Origin: Bdellovibrionota bacterium | Lineage (GTDB): Bacteria; Bdellovibrionota; Bacteriovoracia; Bacteriovoracales; Bacteriovoracaceae | Direction of reading: 5' to 3' | DNA length: 18,507 bases | NCBI GenBank assembly: GCA_030836365.1 | Contig: JAURQB010000078.1 | Coordinates: 1-18,507 of the forward strand | In this document: positions 1 to 7,135 of the stretch, piece after piece | Layout of the letters: every line of letters begins with the position of its first letter | Numbering within the stretch: the first letter of the stretch is position 1 | Made by a program: the position numbers and the translations under genes | The notes under the pieces: generated by a model | What the model was told of the DNA's origin: nothing | Seen by the model: only the letters and a program-made list of their open reading frames with translations | Databases searched by the model: none

Positions 1-412
1 CCCATAACCAAAAGACTGCGCCTGGGCCGCCCAACTGTATCGCCACTGCCACCCCTGCAATATTACCAAGACCAACAGTCGCACTCAGAGCACTCGTGAG
101 TGCTTGAAAATGGCTAATCTCGCCCTCATCTTCAGGGTTATCATATTTACCCCGAATGACATCAATCGCATGTTTGTAGAGCTTAATATTGATAAAACCA
201 AATCTAAAGGTGAAGAAAATTCCACCAGAAACCATGACAAATAAAATGAATGGCAGTTTGATGAAAGGAATTTCAAAGAATAAAAATGGTGCATACCACT
301 CAACAATCATACCAAAGGAATCATTAATCTGATCGAGAAGAGAATCGCTAGCAAAGATTGGGTTCGAAAAAATTGCTAAAAGCAACCCCGAAAATATTTG
401 ATTTTTTTTCAT
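1..412 (-). CDS. Sodium:alanine/amino-acid symporter (AGCS family), N-terminal part
   Basis: The reading frame starts at ATG 412-410 and runs off the left edge, so only 137 whole codons are visible. The protein begins with a signal-peptide-like stretch (MKKNQIFSGLLLAIFSN), then a hydrophobic segment around residues 43-66. After that comes a block with EGEISHFQALTSALSAT and GLGNIAGVAVAIQLGGPGA, which is the characteristic N-terminal signature of the alanine/glycine:cation symporter family. Members are inner-membrane transporters that import small neutral amino acids with sodium; the exact substrate cannot be told. A GGGA Shine-Dalgarno lies five bases before the chosen ATG; an in-frame ATG six bases upstream would overlap it and is less likely. 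A plausible promoter lies at 441-469. Family assignment is firm, completeness unknown. Confidence 0.9.
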   Translation of the reverse strand, partial: MKKNQIFSGLLLAIFSNPIFASDSLLDQINDSFGMIVEWYAPFLFFEIPFIKLPFILFVMVSGGIFFTFRFGFINIKLYKHAIDVIRGKYDNPEDEGEISHFQALTSALSATVGLGNIAGVAVAIQLGGPGAVFWLW

Positions 413-440
413 AAACATCCCTATTTAAATTTATTCAATA

Positions 441-469
441 ATGGTAGAGAATAATATCGCGAATGACAA
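441..469 (-). promoter_or_regulatory. Candidate sigma70-type promoter for the AGCS symporter gene
   Basis: Read on the minus strand, TTGTCA (469-464) is followed after 17 bases by TACCAT (446-441). The first matches the -35 consensus in 5 of 6 positions, the second the -10 consensus in 4 of 6. It lies about 30 bases before the symporter start codon. In AT-rich DNA such matches arise by chance, so this is tentative. Confidence 0.35.
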
Positions 470-497
470 AAAAAAGACCATTTAAAAAGGATACTAC

Positions 498-704
498 ATG
501 AACAACGAAATATTAGAATCCATCAACTTATTAAAAGACCTCGTCAAAGAGAGTCACATAAAAGGGCAAATGCATATTGATTTTACACTAGCACCAGCAT
601 CAAGACATGATGAATATAAAAACGCATTAGCAAAAATAAGAGAATTAATTAATTCTGGCGAGTTAAAAGAAGAAATCTTTAAAGAAATGTTGGGACTAGT
701 ATAG
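498..704 (+). CDS. Small protein of unknown function (68 aa)
   Basis: An ATG with an AAGGA ribosome-binding site eight bases upstream opens a 68-codon frame. The product is charged, apparently soluble, with no signal peptide, membrane segment or cysteine. It has two likely helices (about residues 3-20 and 38-66) around a short central stretch containing HIDFTLAPASRHDEY. I do not recognise the family. It stands alone between a divergent symporter gene and a convergent operon. Its last codons and stop TAG lie inside an 11-bp inverted repeat that probably terminates the opposing operon. The good ribosome site and composition make it likely real. Confidence 0.65.
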   Translation: MNNEILESINLLKDLVKESHIKGQMHIDFTLAPASRHDEYKNALAKIRELINSGELKEEIFKEMLGLV

Positions 705-713
705 TCCCAACAT
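687..713 (-). terminator. Hairpin terminator for the phoBR operon, overlapping the 3' end of the 68-aa gene
   Basis: A perfect 11-bp inverted repeat (core TGTTGGGACT, loop AGTAT, AGTCCCAACA) spans this interval. On the minus strand it is followed by TTCTTT, a U-rich tail, and it lies about 20 bases after the last stop codon of the minus-strand operon. On the plus strand the hairpin is followed by no T run, so termination there should be weak. The stop codon of the plus-strand gene (702-704) sits at the loop/right-arm junction of the structure. Confidence 0.7.
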
Positions 714-732
714 ATTGACTAAAAAACCTTGA

Positions 733-966
733 TTAAAAATAAAGTTCTACAAGCCTCTCTTCAACGTCTTTGAATTTTTCTTTATTTTCTTCTGAACTAT
801 AAATGGCGTCTCTTATATACCTAGCTTGGTAAGCGTCTTCCACTCTACCTAGCTCTATACTTTTCATCACCTCATCTAAAACAGGAAACAGGGCGTTTTC
901 CTTCATTTTTAGATATTCACTCATTAGTTCTAATAAATTGTTTTTTTGATTTTCTGTAAGTTGCAT
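733..966 (-). CDS. Small protein of unknown function, last gene of the phoBR operon
   Basis: The frame encodes 77 or 78 residues, depending on which of two adjacent ATGs is used. The first ATG (969-967) overlaps the phoR stop codon as TAATG. The second (966-964) lies six bases after an AAGGAG ribosome site, a better spacing, so I place the start there. The protein is acidic and predicted all-helical (for example NNLLELMSEYLKMKENALF and DVEERLVELYF), with no signal peptide, membrane segment or cysteine. I do not recognise a family. Tight coupling to the histidine kinase suggests co-expression and perhaps a role in the same signalling route, but this is inference from position only. A terminator hairpin follows at 687-713. 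Confidence 0.7.
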   Translation of the reverse strand: MQLTENQKNNLLELMSEYLKMKENALFPVLDEVMKSIELGRVEDAYQARYIRDAIYSSEENKEKFKDVEERLVELYF

Positions 967-968
967 CA

Positions 969-2009
969 TTATCTCCTTATTACTTTTTTTTGTATCAGAA
1001 TCGTGAACACAGCACCGTGAGGAATATTATCCTCTACAAAGACCTGGCCGTGATGGTTTAAAATAATATGTTTAACAATGGAAAGACCTAAGCCCGACCC
1101 GCCCATTGTTCGACTTCTGGCCTTATCTACGCTAAAAAATCGCTCAAATATTCGAGCATGATATTTTGCGGGGATACCTGGGCCGTGATCCATAATTCGG
1201 ATGACGATATTTTTATTGGAGTCACTAAGACTGACGTCTACATGACCGCTTTCTGGCGTGTATTTAATAGCATTATCGATCAGATTAACAACTGCTTGTT
1301 CCATTAAACCTGGATTTAATAGACACGAAAAATCTTTATCACCTGAAAACTTAATCGTTACGTTTTTAGCATTGGCCTTATATTCACAAACAGCGATAGC
1401 ATCAAGAATGACTGTCTTAATTTTCGCTGAGGCCAAAGTAACCCCCTCTGTCGATGCCTCGTCTTTTTCCAAGGAAGACAGAGTAAGTAAGTCATTAACA
1501 ATTTGACTCAAGCGCTGAGAGTTCTTTCTGACAACCTGTAAAAAATTAAGCCGCATACTTTCTTCTAGCTCTTCACTCTCGAGAAGTGTTTCAACATAGC
1601 CAATAATTGCCGTCAGCGGCGTCTTCAGCTCATGACTAACATTCGCGACAAATTGTCTATTATGTTTTTCTATTTTTTTAAACTGACTAATAGAGTAAAT
1701 AGAAAGTAAAAAACCATTCTTACACAATTTATCATCGTAAAGATCACCATCAATCTGAACAATTGATTCGCTACTTAGCTCAAACTCACGCCTAAAAGAC
1801 AATTTTTTCTCAATTGAATCATTTACAGCATAGCGAAGCGGGTAATGCTTTAGCTCATTAAAGAAATCACAACCTACATCTCCTTGATAGATTTCACCAA
1901 GAAGGACTCCTGCAGTATTATTTTGAAAAACAACGATTCCTTTAGAATCCACAAGAAGAACACCGTACGGTAAATGATTAAATAATTTTTTAAAAAAGTT
2001 TTTTTCCAC
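969..2009 (-). CDS. phoR: PhoR-type sensor histidine kinase without transmembrane segments
   Basis: The 346-residue protein has a PAS-like sensor domain (about residues 5-108), a HisKA dimerisation domain with the H box FVANVSHELKTPLT (phosphorylated His126), and a HATPase domain. The latter carries the N box NLIDNAIKY (242-250), G1 box DHGPGIP (274-280), F box FERFF (288-292) and G2 box GGSGLGL (303-309). All catalytic motifs look intact. The order matches the PhoR half of the phosphate-starvation PhoB/PhoR pair, and the gene follows a PhoB-type regulator. Unlike classical PhoR there is no hydrophobic N-terminal segment, so the kinase should be cytosolic. The start is GTG at 2009-2007, sharing one base with the phoB stop (TAGTG), which indicates translational coupling. 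No pst or phoU gene is visible, so phosphate as the signal is unproven. Confidence 0.85.
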   Translation of the reverse strand: MEKNFFKKLFNHLPYGVLLVDSKGIVVFQNNTAGVLLGEIYQGDVGCDFFNELKHYPLRYAVNDSIEKKLSFRREFELSSESIVQIDGDLYDDKLCKNGFLLSIYSISQFKKIEKHNRQFVANVSHELKTPLTAIIGYVETLLESEELEESMRLNFLQVVRKNSQRLSQIVNDLLTLSSLEKDEASTEGVTLASAKIKTVILDAIAVCEYKANAKNVTIKFSGDKDFSCLLNPGLMEQAVVNLIDNAIKYTPESGHVDVSLSDSNKNIVIRIMDHGPGIPAKYHARIFERFFSVDKARSRTMGGSGLGLSIVKHIILNHHGQVFVEDNIPHGAVFTILIQKKVIRR

Positions 2010-2707
2010 TAGCGAATCTCATCATCCTTTATTCGGTAGCCAACACCTCGGACAGTTTCGATTTCTTGCCCATGACAGCCCAGTTTTTTACGTAGACCCA
2101 CAATTTGAACATCGACACTACGATCACTAATCGCGTGATTTTCGCCTCTAATCAAATCAACTATTTTTGACCTAGTGAATACTTGCCCAGGCTTTCTTAC
2201 AAATAACTCCATCACTTGAAACTCTGAATAAGTTAACTCCACTTCTTTACCCACAAGATAAAAACGCCGTCGCGCAAGGTCTAATCTAAAATTTGAAAAC
2301 TCAATGATATCAGATTCAGTTGTTTCTATTGAACCAACTGAATTTGCACGCCTTAAGACTGCCTTCACTCGTGCTATTAGCACTTTGGGACTAAAGGGTT
2401 TGGAAATATAATCATCTGCGCCCATCTCAAAGCCTTTTATTATATCCTCTTCCTCTCCCCTTGCGGTAACCATGATGACCAAACATTTTGGATTATGTTC
2501 TTTAATTTCACGACAGATTTCATGACCGGATTTTCCAGGCAACATCAAATCGAGTAGAACGAGGTCGGGTTTAAATCGTTGATAAGTGTCAAAGGCAGTG
2601 TGCCCATCTTCGGCAGCTTCAACGTTAAATTTTTCTTTGAATAGATTAAAGTGAATCAAGTCTCTAATATCTGCTTCATCTTCAACAACTAAGATTTTAT
2701 TATTCAT
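2009..2707 (-). CDS. phoB: PhoB/OmpR-family response regulator
   Basis: The 232-residue protein has an N-terminal receiver domain with the acidic pocket E9/D10, phospho-acceptor D53 in LLDLMLPGKSG, switch residue T81 and K103 in ISKPFSP. A C-terminal winged-helix DNA-binding domain of the OmpR/PhoB type follows, with recognition-helix region SDRSVDVQIVGLRKKLG and the wing signature ETVRGVGYR. All expected residues are present and the length is typical. The start ATG (2707-2705) follows AAGGATTAGG, a good ribosome site, four bases after the stop of the small membrane-protein gene. The product should activate or repress genes when phosphorylated by the kinase encoded next to it. PhoB is the closest match by sequence style, but regulators of this family sense many cues, so the phosphate role is inferred. 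Confidence 0.88.
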   Translation of the reverse strand: MNNKILVVEDEADIRDLIHFNLFKEKFNVEAAEDGHTAFDTYQRFKPDLVLLDLMLPGKSGHEICREIKEHNPKCLVIMVTARGEEEDIIKGFEMGADDYISKPFSPKVLIARVKAVLRRANSVGSIETTESDIIEFSNFRLDLARRRFYLVGKEVELTYSEFQVMELFVRKPGQVFTRSKIVDLIRGENHAISDRSVDVQIVGLRKKLGCHGQEIETVRGVGYRIKDDEIR

Positions 2708-2711
2708 AAAC

Positions 2712-2966
2712 CTAATCCTTGATTACCTTATATTCTGCCTCGAAGGTCTTTGGAGCACCTTCAGTAGATGTGCTACCCGAGCGATTATTATTTCGTTGAT
2801 CGGAAGTTGAAGGGCCTTGTTGATGATACTCAAACCCGCCTCTCATTTGGTCTTGCATGTTTTCTGCAGCTTGCTTTAATTTATTCTTTACGTACCCCTT
2901 AACGAGAGTCTTAATGAATCGATAAAGAAGGTAAATAAATATTAGCTTTAATAAATTAAGAATCAT
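2712..2966 (-). CDS. Small membrane-anchored protein, first gene of the phoBR operon
   Basis: From ATG 2966-2964 the protein has 84 residues; a longer frame from TTG at 2978 has no ribosome site and I reject it. An N-terminal hydrophobic segment (MILNLLKLIFIYLLYRFI) is followed by a basic stretch (KTLVKGYVKNKLKQ), so the tail should lie in the cytoplasm. The tail has a Gln/Ser/Asn/Thr-rich linker of low complexity (about residues 45-70) and ends with FEAEYKVIKD. I do not recognise a specific function; the layout resembles small single-pass proteins of unknown function such as DUF4834-type proteins, but this comparison is from memory and weak. It is four bases upstream of phoB and surely co-transcribed. 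Since the adjacent kinase has no membrane segment, this protein is a candidate membrane partner. Confidence 0.7.
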   Translation of the reverse strand: MILNLLKLIFIYLLYRFIKTLVKGYVKNKLKQAAENMQDQMRGGFEYHQQGPSTSDQRNNNRSGSTSTEGAPKTFEAEYKVIKD

Positions 2967-3081
2967 GCCCCATACCAATGGTAAAATTTAAGTTTCTTTT
3001 TACTTATTTCCTACCTTAATTCCTTTATTTAGTAACTGATAAATGCTAAATAATACAAGTTTTTTTAAAAGGATAATCACA

Positions 3082-4680
3082 ATGACTGAAAATAACAAAC
3101 CACTTTTAATCCATTGGTCAGATATAACAGCTGACAGAATTATCAGACAAAAAGGTGATAAGGACGAATATGTTCTTGCTTCGGGTATTACCCCTTCTGG
3201 TGTGGTCCATTTTGGAAATTTTAGAGAGACTATTACCGTTGATCTAGTCGCCAGAGCGCTAAGAAAGCGTGGCAAAAAAGTACGCTTTATCTTTTCATGG
3301 GATGACTACGATACCTTTAGAAAGATCCCAAAAAATTTACCGAAACAGGATGAGTTGGAAAAATATTTATTTACACCAATTGTCGATACTCCAGATCCAT
3401 TTGAAGAAGCAGAAAGCTATGCGGCGCACCATGAACAAAACTATGAAAAGCAACTAACAAAAGTAGGAATTGAAGTAGAAGCAATCTACCAAGCAAAAAA
3501 ATACAAAAATGGTGACTACAAAGACCAAATCAAATTAACGATAGAAAACAGAGATAAAATAAAATCAATTCTCGATGAGCATAGAACGAGTCCGCTACCA
3601 AGCGATTGGATGCCTGTAAGTATTTATTGTGGAGAATGTAATCGCGACAAAATCTCCAATATTACTTTCGACAATGACACCATCTCTTACTCATGTGAGA
3701 GCTGTGGGCACCAAGGAAAAGAAGACTTAGCGTCGACAGGGCGGATTAAGTTGCCCTGGAGAATGGATTGGCCAATGCGATGGGTTTACGAAGGAGTGGA
3801 CTTTGAGCCTGGAGGAAAGGATCACTCCTCTCAAGGTGGAAGCTACAGCACTGGAAAAGAACTTGTCGCACAAGTTTATGGTGGTACAGCACCAATCTAT
3901 CTTCAATACGACTTTGTTAGTATCAAGGGTGGAAGTGGAAAAATGAGCTCAAGCTCTGGTGAGGTTGTAACAGTTAATGATGTCTTAAAAGTTTATGAAC
4001 CGGAAATGGTGAGGTGGATTTTTGCAAGCTATAAAACAAATATCGACTTTGCCGTCAGCTTTGATTTGGACGTGATTAAGACCTACGAGGATTTTGATCG
4101 ACAAGAAAGAATTGCTTTTGAAGTAGAGAAAGCGAACGAAAAGAAAACAAACATGGCCAAGCGTGTATATGAACTTTCTCAGATAAAGGAAGTTCCAAAT
4201 GAAATGCCTCTACAACCAAGTTTTAGACACCTTTGTAATATTCTTCAGATTAATGAGGGTAATCTCGAAAAGGCCAGAGAGAGTTACAAAGATCAAATAA
4301 AAAATGAAAGAGACGAGCGAAGGTTTGTTGAGCGCTCCAACTGTGCCCTGTTTTGGCTAGAAAACTATGCTCCTGATGAGTTCAAATTTTCAGTCAATAA
4401 AACGGCCCCTTCCATCGAGCTTGATCAGAGAACAAAAAACTTCCTGACAAAAGTTTCAACTTTTCTCAGCGAAAATGGCGATCAACTAGAATCAGATAAA
4501 GAGCTACATGAGAAGTTATATGAATTTATTCATGAATTAGAAGACTTTACTCCGGGCGATGCGTTTAAGGCCTTATATCAACTTTTAATAAGCCAGGAGA
4601 AAGGCCCAAAGCTGGCAGGTTTTATTCGAACAATCGGGCCAAAAACGGTCAGTGATTTGATTAATAGTGCGATAAAATAA
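3082..4680 (+). CDS. lysK: Class I lysyl-tRNA synthetase
   Basis: The 532-residue protein charges tRNA-Lys with lysine in the cytoplasm. It is of the class I type, unrelated in fold to the usual class II LysS. The HIGH-type signature is present in TPSGVVHFGNFRET (HFGN at 43-46) and the KMSKS-type signature in GGSGKMSSSSGEVV (KMSSS at 287-291). A zinc-finger-like insertion has CGEC (183-186) and CESC (205-208). The length matches the family. The frame is open from an ATG at 3043, but an AAAGGA ribosome site lies eight bases before ATG 3082, which fits the family N-terminus and is my start. The gene is divergent from the phoBR operon. Class I LysRS is typical of archaea and spirochaetes and sporadic in other bacteria. 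No second LysRS gene is seen here. Confidence 0.93.
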   Translation: MTENNKPLLIHWSDITADRIIRQKGDKDEYVLASGITPSGVVHFGNFRETITVDLVARALRKRGKKVRFIFSWDDYDTFRKIPKNLPKQDELEKYLFTPIVDTPDPFEEAESYAAHHEQNYEKQLTKVGIEVEAIYQAKKYKNGDYKDQIKLTIENRDKIKSILDEHRTSPLPSDWMPVSIYCGECNRDKISNITFDNDTISYSCESCGHQGKEDLASTGRIKLPWRMDWPMRWVYEGVDFEPGGKDHSSQGGSYSTGKELVAQVYGGTAPIYLQYDFVSIKGGSGKMSSSSGEVVTVNDVLKVYEPEMVRWIFASYKTNIDFAVSFDLDVIKTYEDFDRQERIAFEVEKANEKKTNMAKRVYELSQIKEVPNEMPLQPSFRHLCNILQINEGNLEKARESYKDQIKNERDERRFVERSNCALFWLENYAPDEFKFSVNKTAPSIELDQRTKNFLTKVSTFLSENGDQLESDKELHEKLYEFIHELEDFTPGDAFKALYQLLISQEKGPKLAGFIRTIGPKTVSDLINSAIK

Positions 4681-4740
4681 TTAACCTAAACCGGCCTTTT
4701 CAAATAGATTATCTGTAAGGGCAAATAATGGATAAAAACA

Positions 4741-6084
4741 ATGAGCAATTTAGAACAAACTTACTTCAATAGAAGAAAAAAATTACTAGGAAAAATGAAT
4801 GCAGGAGTGGCAATCATTCCGAGCAATGAGTTGCACACGAGAAGTAACGATACAGAACACCCATTCAGACAAAACAGTAACTTCTATTATTTCACTGGTT
4901 TTCTTGAAACTAATTCTGTTCTCGTTTTAGTAAAGAAAACGGAGGCAACAGAACAAATTCTTTTTCTAGAAGAAAAAGTACCAGAAATGGAACTATGGAC
5001 AGGAAAGAGACTTGGACCTAATGCCGCATTAAAATCAATGAACATCGATAAAGCCTACTCAATAAATGACTTTGAAAAAATAATGACTGAAATTATCACA
5101 GGTTCAAAAAATTTATATATTAATGGGTTTGAGCTAAACAAGACCACAAAATCAGTTTTTAACATCACAAACCGCTTATGGAAGTCGAGAAAAAAATCTT
5201 CTCATTTGCCAACACAAATTTATCATCTTGATCATCTAACGGAAGAAATGAGACTCATTAAAGAGCCATACGAAGTTGAAATGATGAAAGAGGCCATCAA
5301 AAAAACAGTTGTCGGTCACAAAGTAGCAATGGCCAAAACAAAACCTGGCCTTAATGAACGAGATATTCATGCCGTCATGGATTATACATTCAAGATGGAC
5401 ATGGGAGAGGGCCCTGCCTATGGAATGATTGTAGCAGGCGGAAATAACGCAAATGTTCTTCATTATATTGAAAACAATGCTCTTTTGAATGATGGTGACC
5501 TCATTTTAATTGACGCTGGAGCAGAGCATAAATTATACGCTTCAGATGTAACGAGAACATTCCCGGTAAATGGTAAATTTAGTGACATTCAAGCGAAAGT
5601 TTATAATGAGGTATTAAAATCACAAGAGCACGTCATCCATGCGGCCAAACCAGGTATGACTCTAAGTGAACTTCATAAAATTGCCTCCCTTAGCCTGACA
5701 GAGTCTCTTATTGAATTGGGAGTTCTATCTGGAGATCCTGCTGAGCTCTACGAGAATGGAGATCATAAAAAATATTATCCGCACGGAACCGGCCACTGGC
5801 TAGGCCTAGATGTTCATGATCAATGCCCTTACCTTGATGACCAATGTAACGATATAAAACTTAAAGAGAATATGGTTTTCACCGTTGAACCAGGCCTCTA
5901 CTTTCCATCGGAAGATGAAAGCTTACCAAAAGAATTGCGTGGCATTGGAATTAGAATAGAAGACGATATTTTGATTACAAAGAACGGCAATGAAAACCTC
6001 ACGGCGGAAATTCCAAAAACAATTCAAGAAATTGAAAAACAATGTAAAGAAAACTATTTGGATATCCTAGAAAAAGGAATTTAA
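4741..6084 (+). CDS. pepP: Xaa-Pro aminopeptidase (aminopeptidase P, M24B family)
   Basis: This 447-residue enzyme should remove an N-terminal residue preceding proline from peptides in the cytoplasm. It has an aminopeptidase P N-terminal domain (about 3-140, with SNFYYFTGF and EMELWTGKRLG) and a pita-bread M24 catalytic domain. The two-metal ligands appear intact: D258 (LIDAG), D269 (SDVTRTFP), H352 in HGTGHWLGLDVHD, E383 (VEPGLYF) and E407 (GIRIEDD). Length and motif spacing match PepP of other Gram-negative bacteria. The start ATG 4741 has only a weak upstream GGATAA. A better ribosome site (AAGGG at 4717-4721) is placed for an out-of-frame ATG at 4728 that opens a 14-codon frame overlapping the pepP start. 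The gene follows lysK by 60 bases and ends three bases from the convergent prenyl synthase gene. Confidence 0.92.
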   Translation: MSNLEQTYFNRRKKLLGKMNAGVAIIPSNELHTRSNDTEHPFRQNSNFYYFTGFLETNSVLVLVKKTEATEQILFLEEKVPEMELWTGKRLGPNAALKSMNIDKAYSINDFEKIMTEIITGSKNLYINGFELNKTTKSVFNITNRLWKSRKKSSHLPTQIYHLDHLTEEMRLIKEPYEVEMMKEAIKKTVVGHKVAMAKTKPGLNERDIHAVMDYTFKMDMGEGPAYGMIVAGGNNANVLHYIENNALLNDGDLILIDAGAEHKLYASDVTRTFPVNGKFSDIQAKVYNEVLKSQEHVIHAAKPGMTLSELHKIASLSLTESLIELGVLSGDPAELYENGDHKKYYPHGTGHWLGLDVHDQCPYLDDQCNDIKLKENMVFTVEPGLYFPSEDESLPKELRGIGIRIEDDILITKNGNENLTAEIPKTIQEIEKQCKENYLDILEKGI

Positions 6085-6087
6085 ATT

Positions 6088-7068
6088 TTACTTAGTTCTG
6101 TTTTTTAGCTTATTAAAAAGATATTTGATTGTGTGAAGGTTTTGATCTTTATCAGAAATATCTAATTTATTTGATAGCTCTTCGAGCAGCTCAAGACAAA
6201 TCTTATGGTGGCGATCAGCTTCGGCTTTAACCATTGGAGCAACAGAAGTTAATTTATTCGCGTCAACAAGAGAAGATAACTGAACTCCATTAGTATATTC
6301 ATCCAGTAAGTCTTGTTGTTTTAAATAAAGGTAACTTAAATAAGTAAGCTGGCCATTTTCAACATCTAGAAATTGATCTTTTTGAGAATCCGTTGAAAAA
6401 TCCAATAGATCATCATAAAGCTGGAAACAAATTCCTAAATTCGATCCGATATTTCTAGCAAGGTTAATAATTTCATCATTTGAACGTACCATCACGAATG
6501 GAGACACCGAACACCACTCTAGCACGGAGCTCGTTTTATTATTGGATATTTGGGAAAAAACCTCTTCGCTGTAGGACTTGTTAACTAAGCACTCATGCTG
6601 AAGCCACTCACCCAGAGAGAGCCTTTTAATAATTGAGGCCATCTCAATGACAACATCAGAGTTTCCCAAACGAGATAAATCATTGATTACTTCTGCTAAA
6701 AGAAAATCCCCAGCAAGAATGGACATCTTGTTATCACCGGCCACATTAATACTTGGTTTACCCCTTCTCATTGTCGCATTATCGATAACATCATCGTGAG
6801 CAAGACTAGCGGCATGAACGAACTCAATAGAGCGCGCCAATACTTGTAAATCATCCTCGTCAACCCCAGCAAGCCTTCCAAATAGAACTGTTAAAATGGG
6901 GCGCAGTCTTTTTCCCCCTTTGAGAACAGTTTTATTTAGTAACTTCGCTATCTTTTTTTGACCATCTGCACTATTCAAACCGATCTGAAAATCGTCTTTA
7001 ACAAGGCTTTTGATGTAGGAAGTAGTTGAAATGTCGTTACTTAGCATTTCTAGGTTGTAACACCGCAT
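6088..7068 (-). CDS. Trans-polyprenyl diphosphate synthase (probable menaquinone side-chain synthase)
   Basis: The 326-residue protein belongs to the all-alpha prenyltransferases that condense isopentenyl diphosphate onto an allylic primer. Visible motifs are GGKRLRP (51-57), the first aspartate-rich motif HDDVIDNATMRRG (D92, D93, D96) and the second, FQLYDDLLDF (D219, D220, D223). After the second motif the usual GKPxGxDLxEGK segment is replaced by a sequence ending DVENGQLTY, so the usual lysine of EGK is glutamine. The gene is divergent from the menaquinone operon, so the product is probably the quinone tail (hepta- to octaprenyl, hepS/ispB type); chain length cannot be read. The start is uncertain: ATG 7068 lies in a small hairpin with no clear ribosome site, and ATG 7047 is an alternative. 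Confidence 0.88.
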   Translation of the reverse strand: MRCYNLEMLSNDISTTSYIKSLVKDDFQIGLNSADGQKKIAKLLNKTVLKGGKRLRPILTVLFGRLAGVDEDDLQVLARSIEFVHAASLAHDDVIDNATMRRGKPSINVAGDNKMSILAGDFLLAEVINDLSRLGNSDVVIEMASIIKRLSLGEWLQHECLVNKSYSEEVFSQISNNKTSSVLEWCSVSPFVMVRSNDEIINLARNIGSNLGICFQLYDDLLDFSTDSQKDQFLDVENGQLTYLSYLYLKQQDLLDEYTNGVQLSSLVDANKLTSVAPMVKAEADRHHKICLELLEELSNKLDISDKDQNLHTIKYLFNKLKNRTK

Positions 7069-7083
7069 TGCCTAGTTGGCAAT
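7067..7083 (-). promoter_or_regulatory. Short inverted repeat overlapping the prenyl synthase start codon
   Basis: ATTGCC and GGCAAT (6 bp, half G-C) are separated by a five-base loop. In the minus-strand transcript the right arm holds the only AGG-like ribosome motif and the first two bases of ATG 7068. A hairpin here would mask initiation at that codon. It may be regulatory or may mean that initiation occurs at ATG 7047. Confidence 0.35.
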
Positions 7084-7135
7084 AACACCTTTCTCAAACA
7101 TTTCTTATACATATACAATTTTGAACTAATGATTC

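Noticed and set aside
85..306. 73-aa minus-strand frame near the left edge
   Set aside because: It is out of frame with the symporter, whose conserved AGCS signature spans the same bases.
2967..3081. Search for a Pho box in front of the phoBR operon
   Set aside because: No pair of CTGTCAT-like repeats is visible, nor a good -35/-10 pair on either strand; the region is merely AT-rich.
3000..3275. 91-aa minus-strand frame with hydrophobic stretches opposite the lysK start
   Set aside because: It lies antisense to the conserved N-terminus of LysRS, which is clearly the coding strand, and has no ribosome site; it is a shadow frame.
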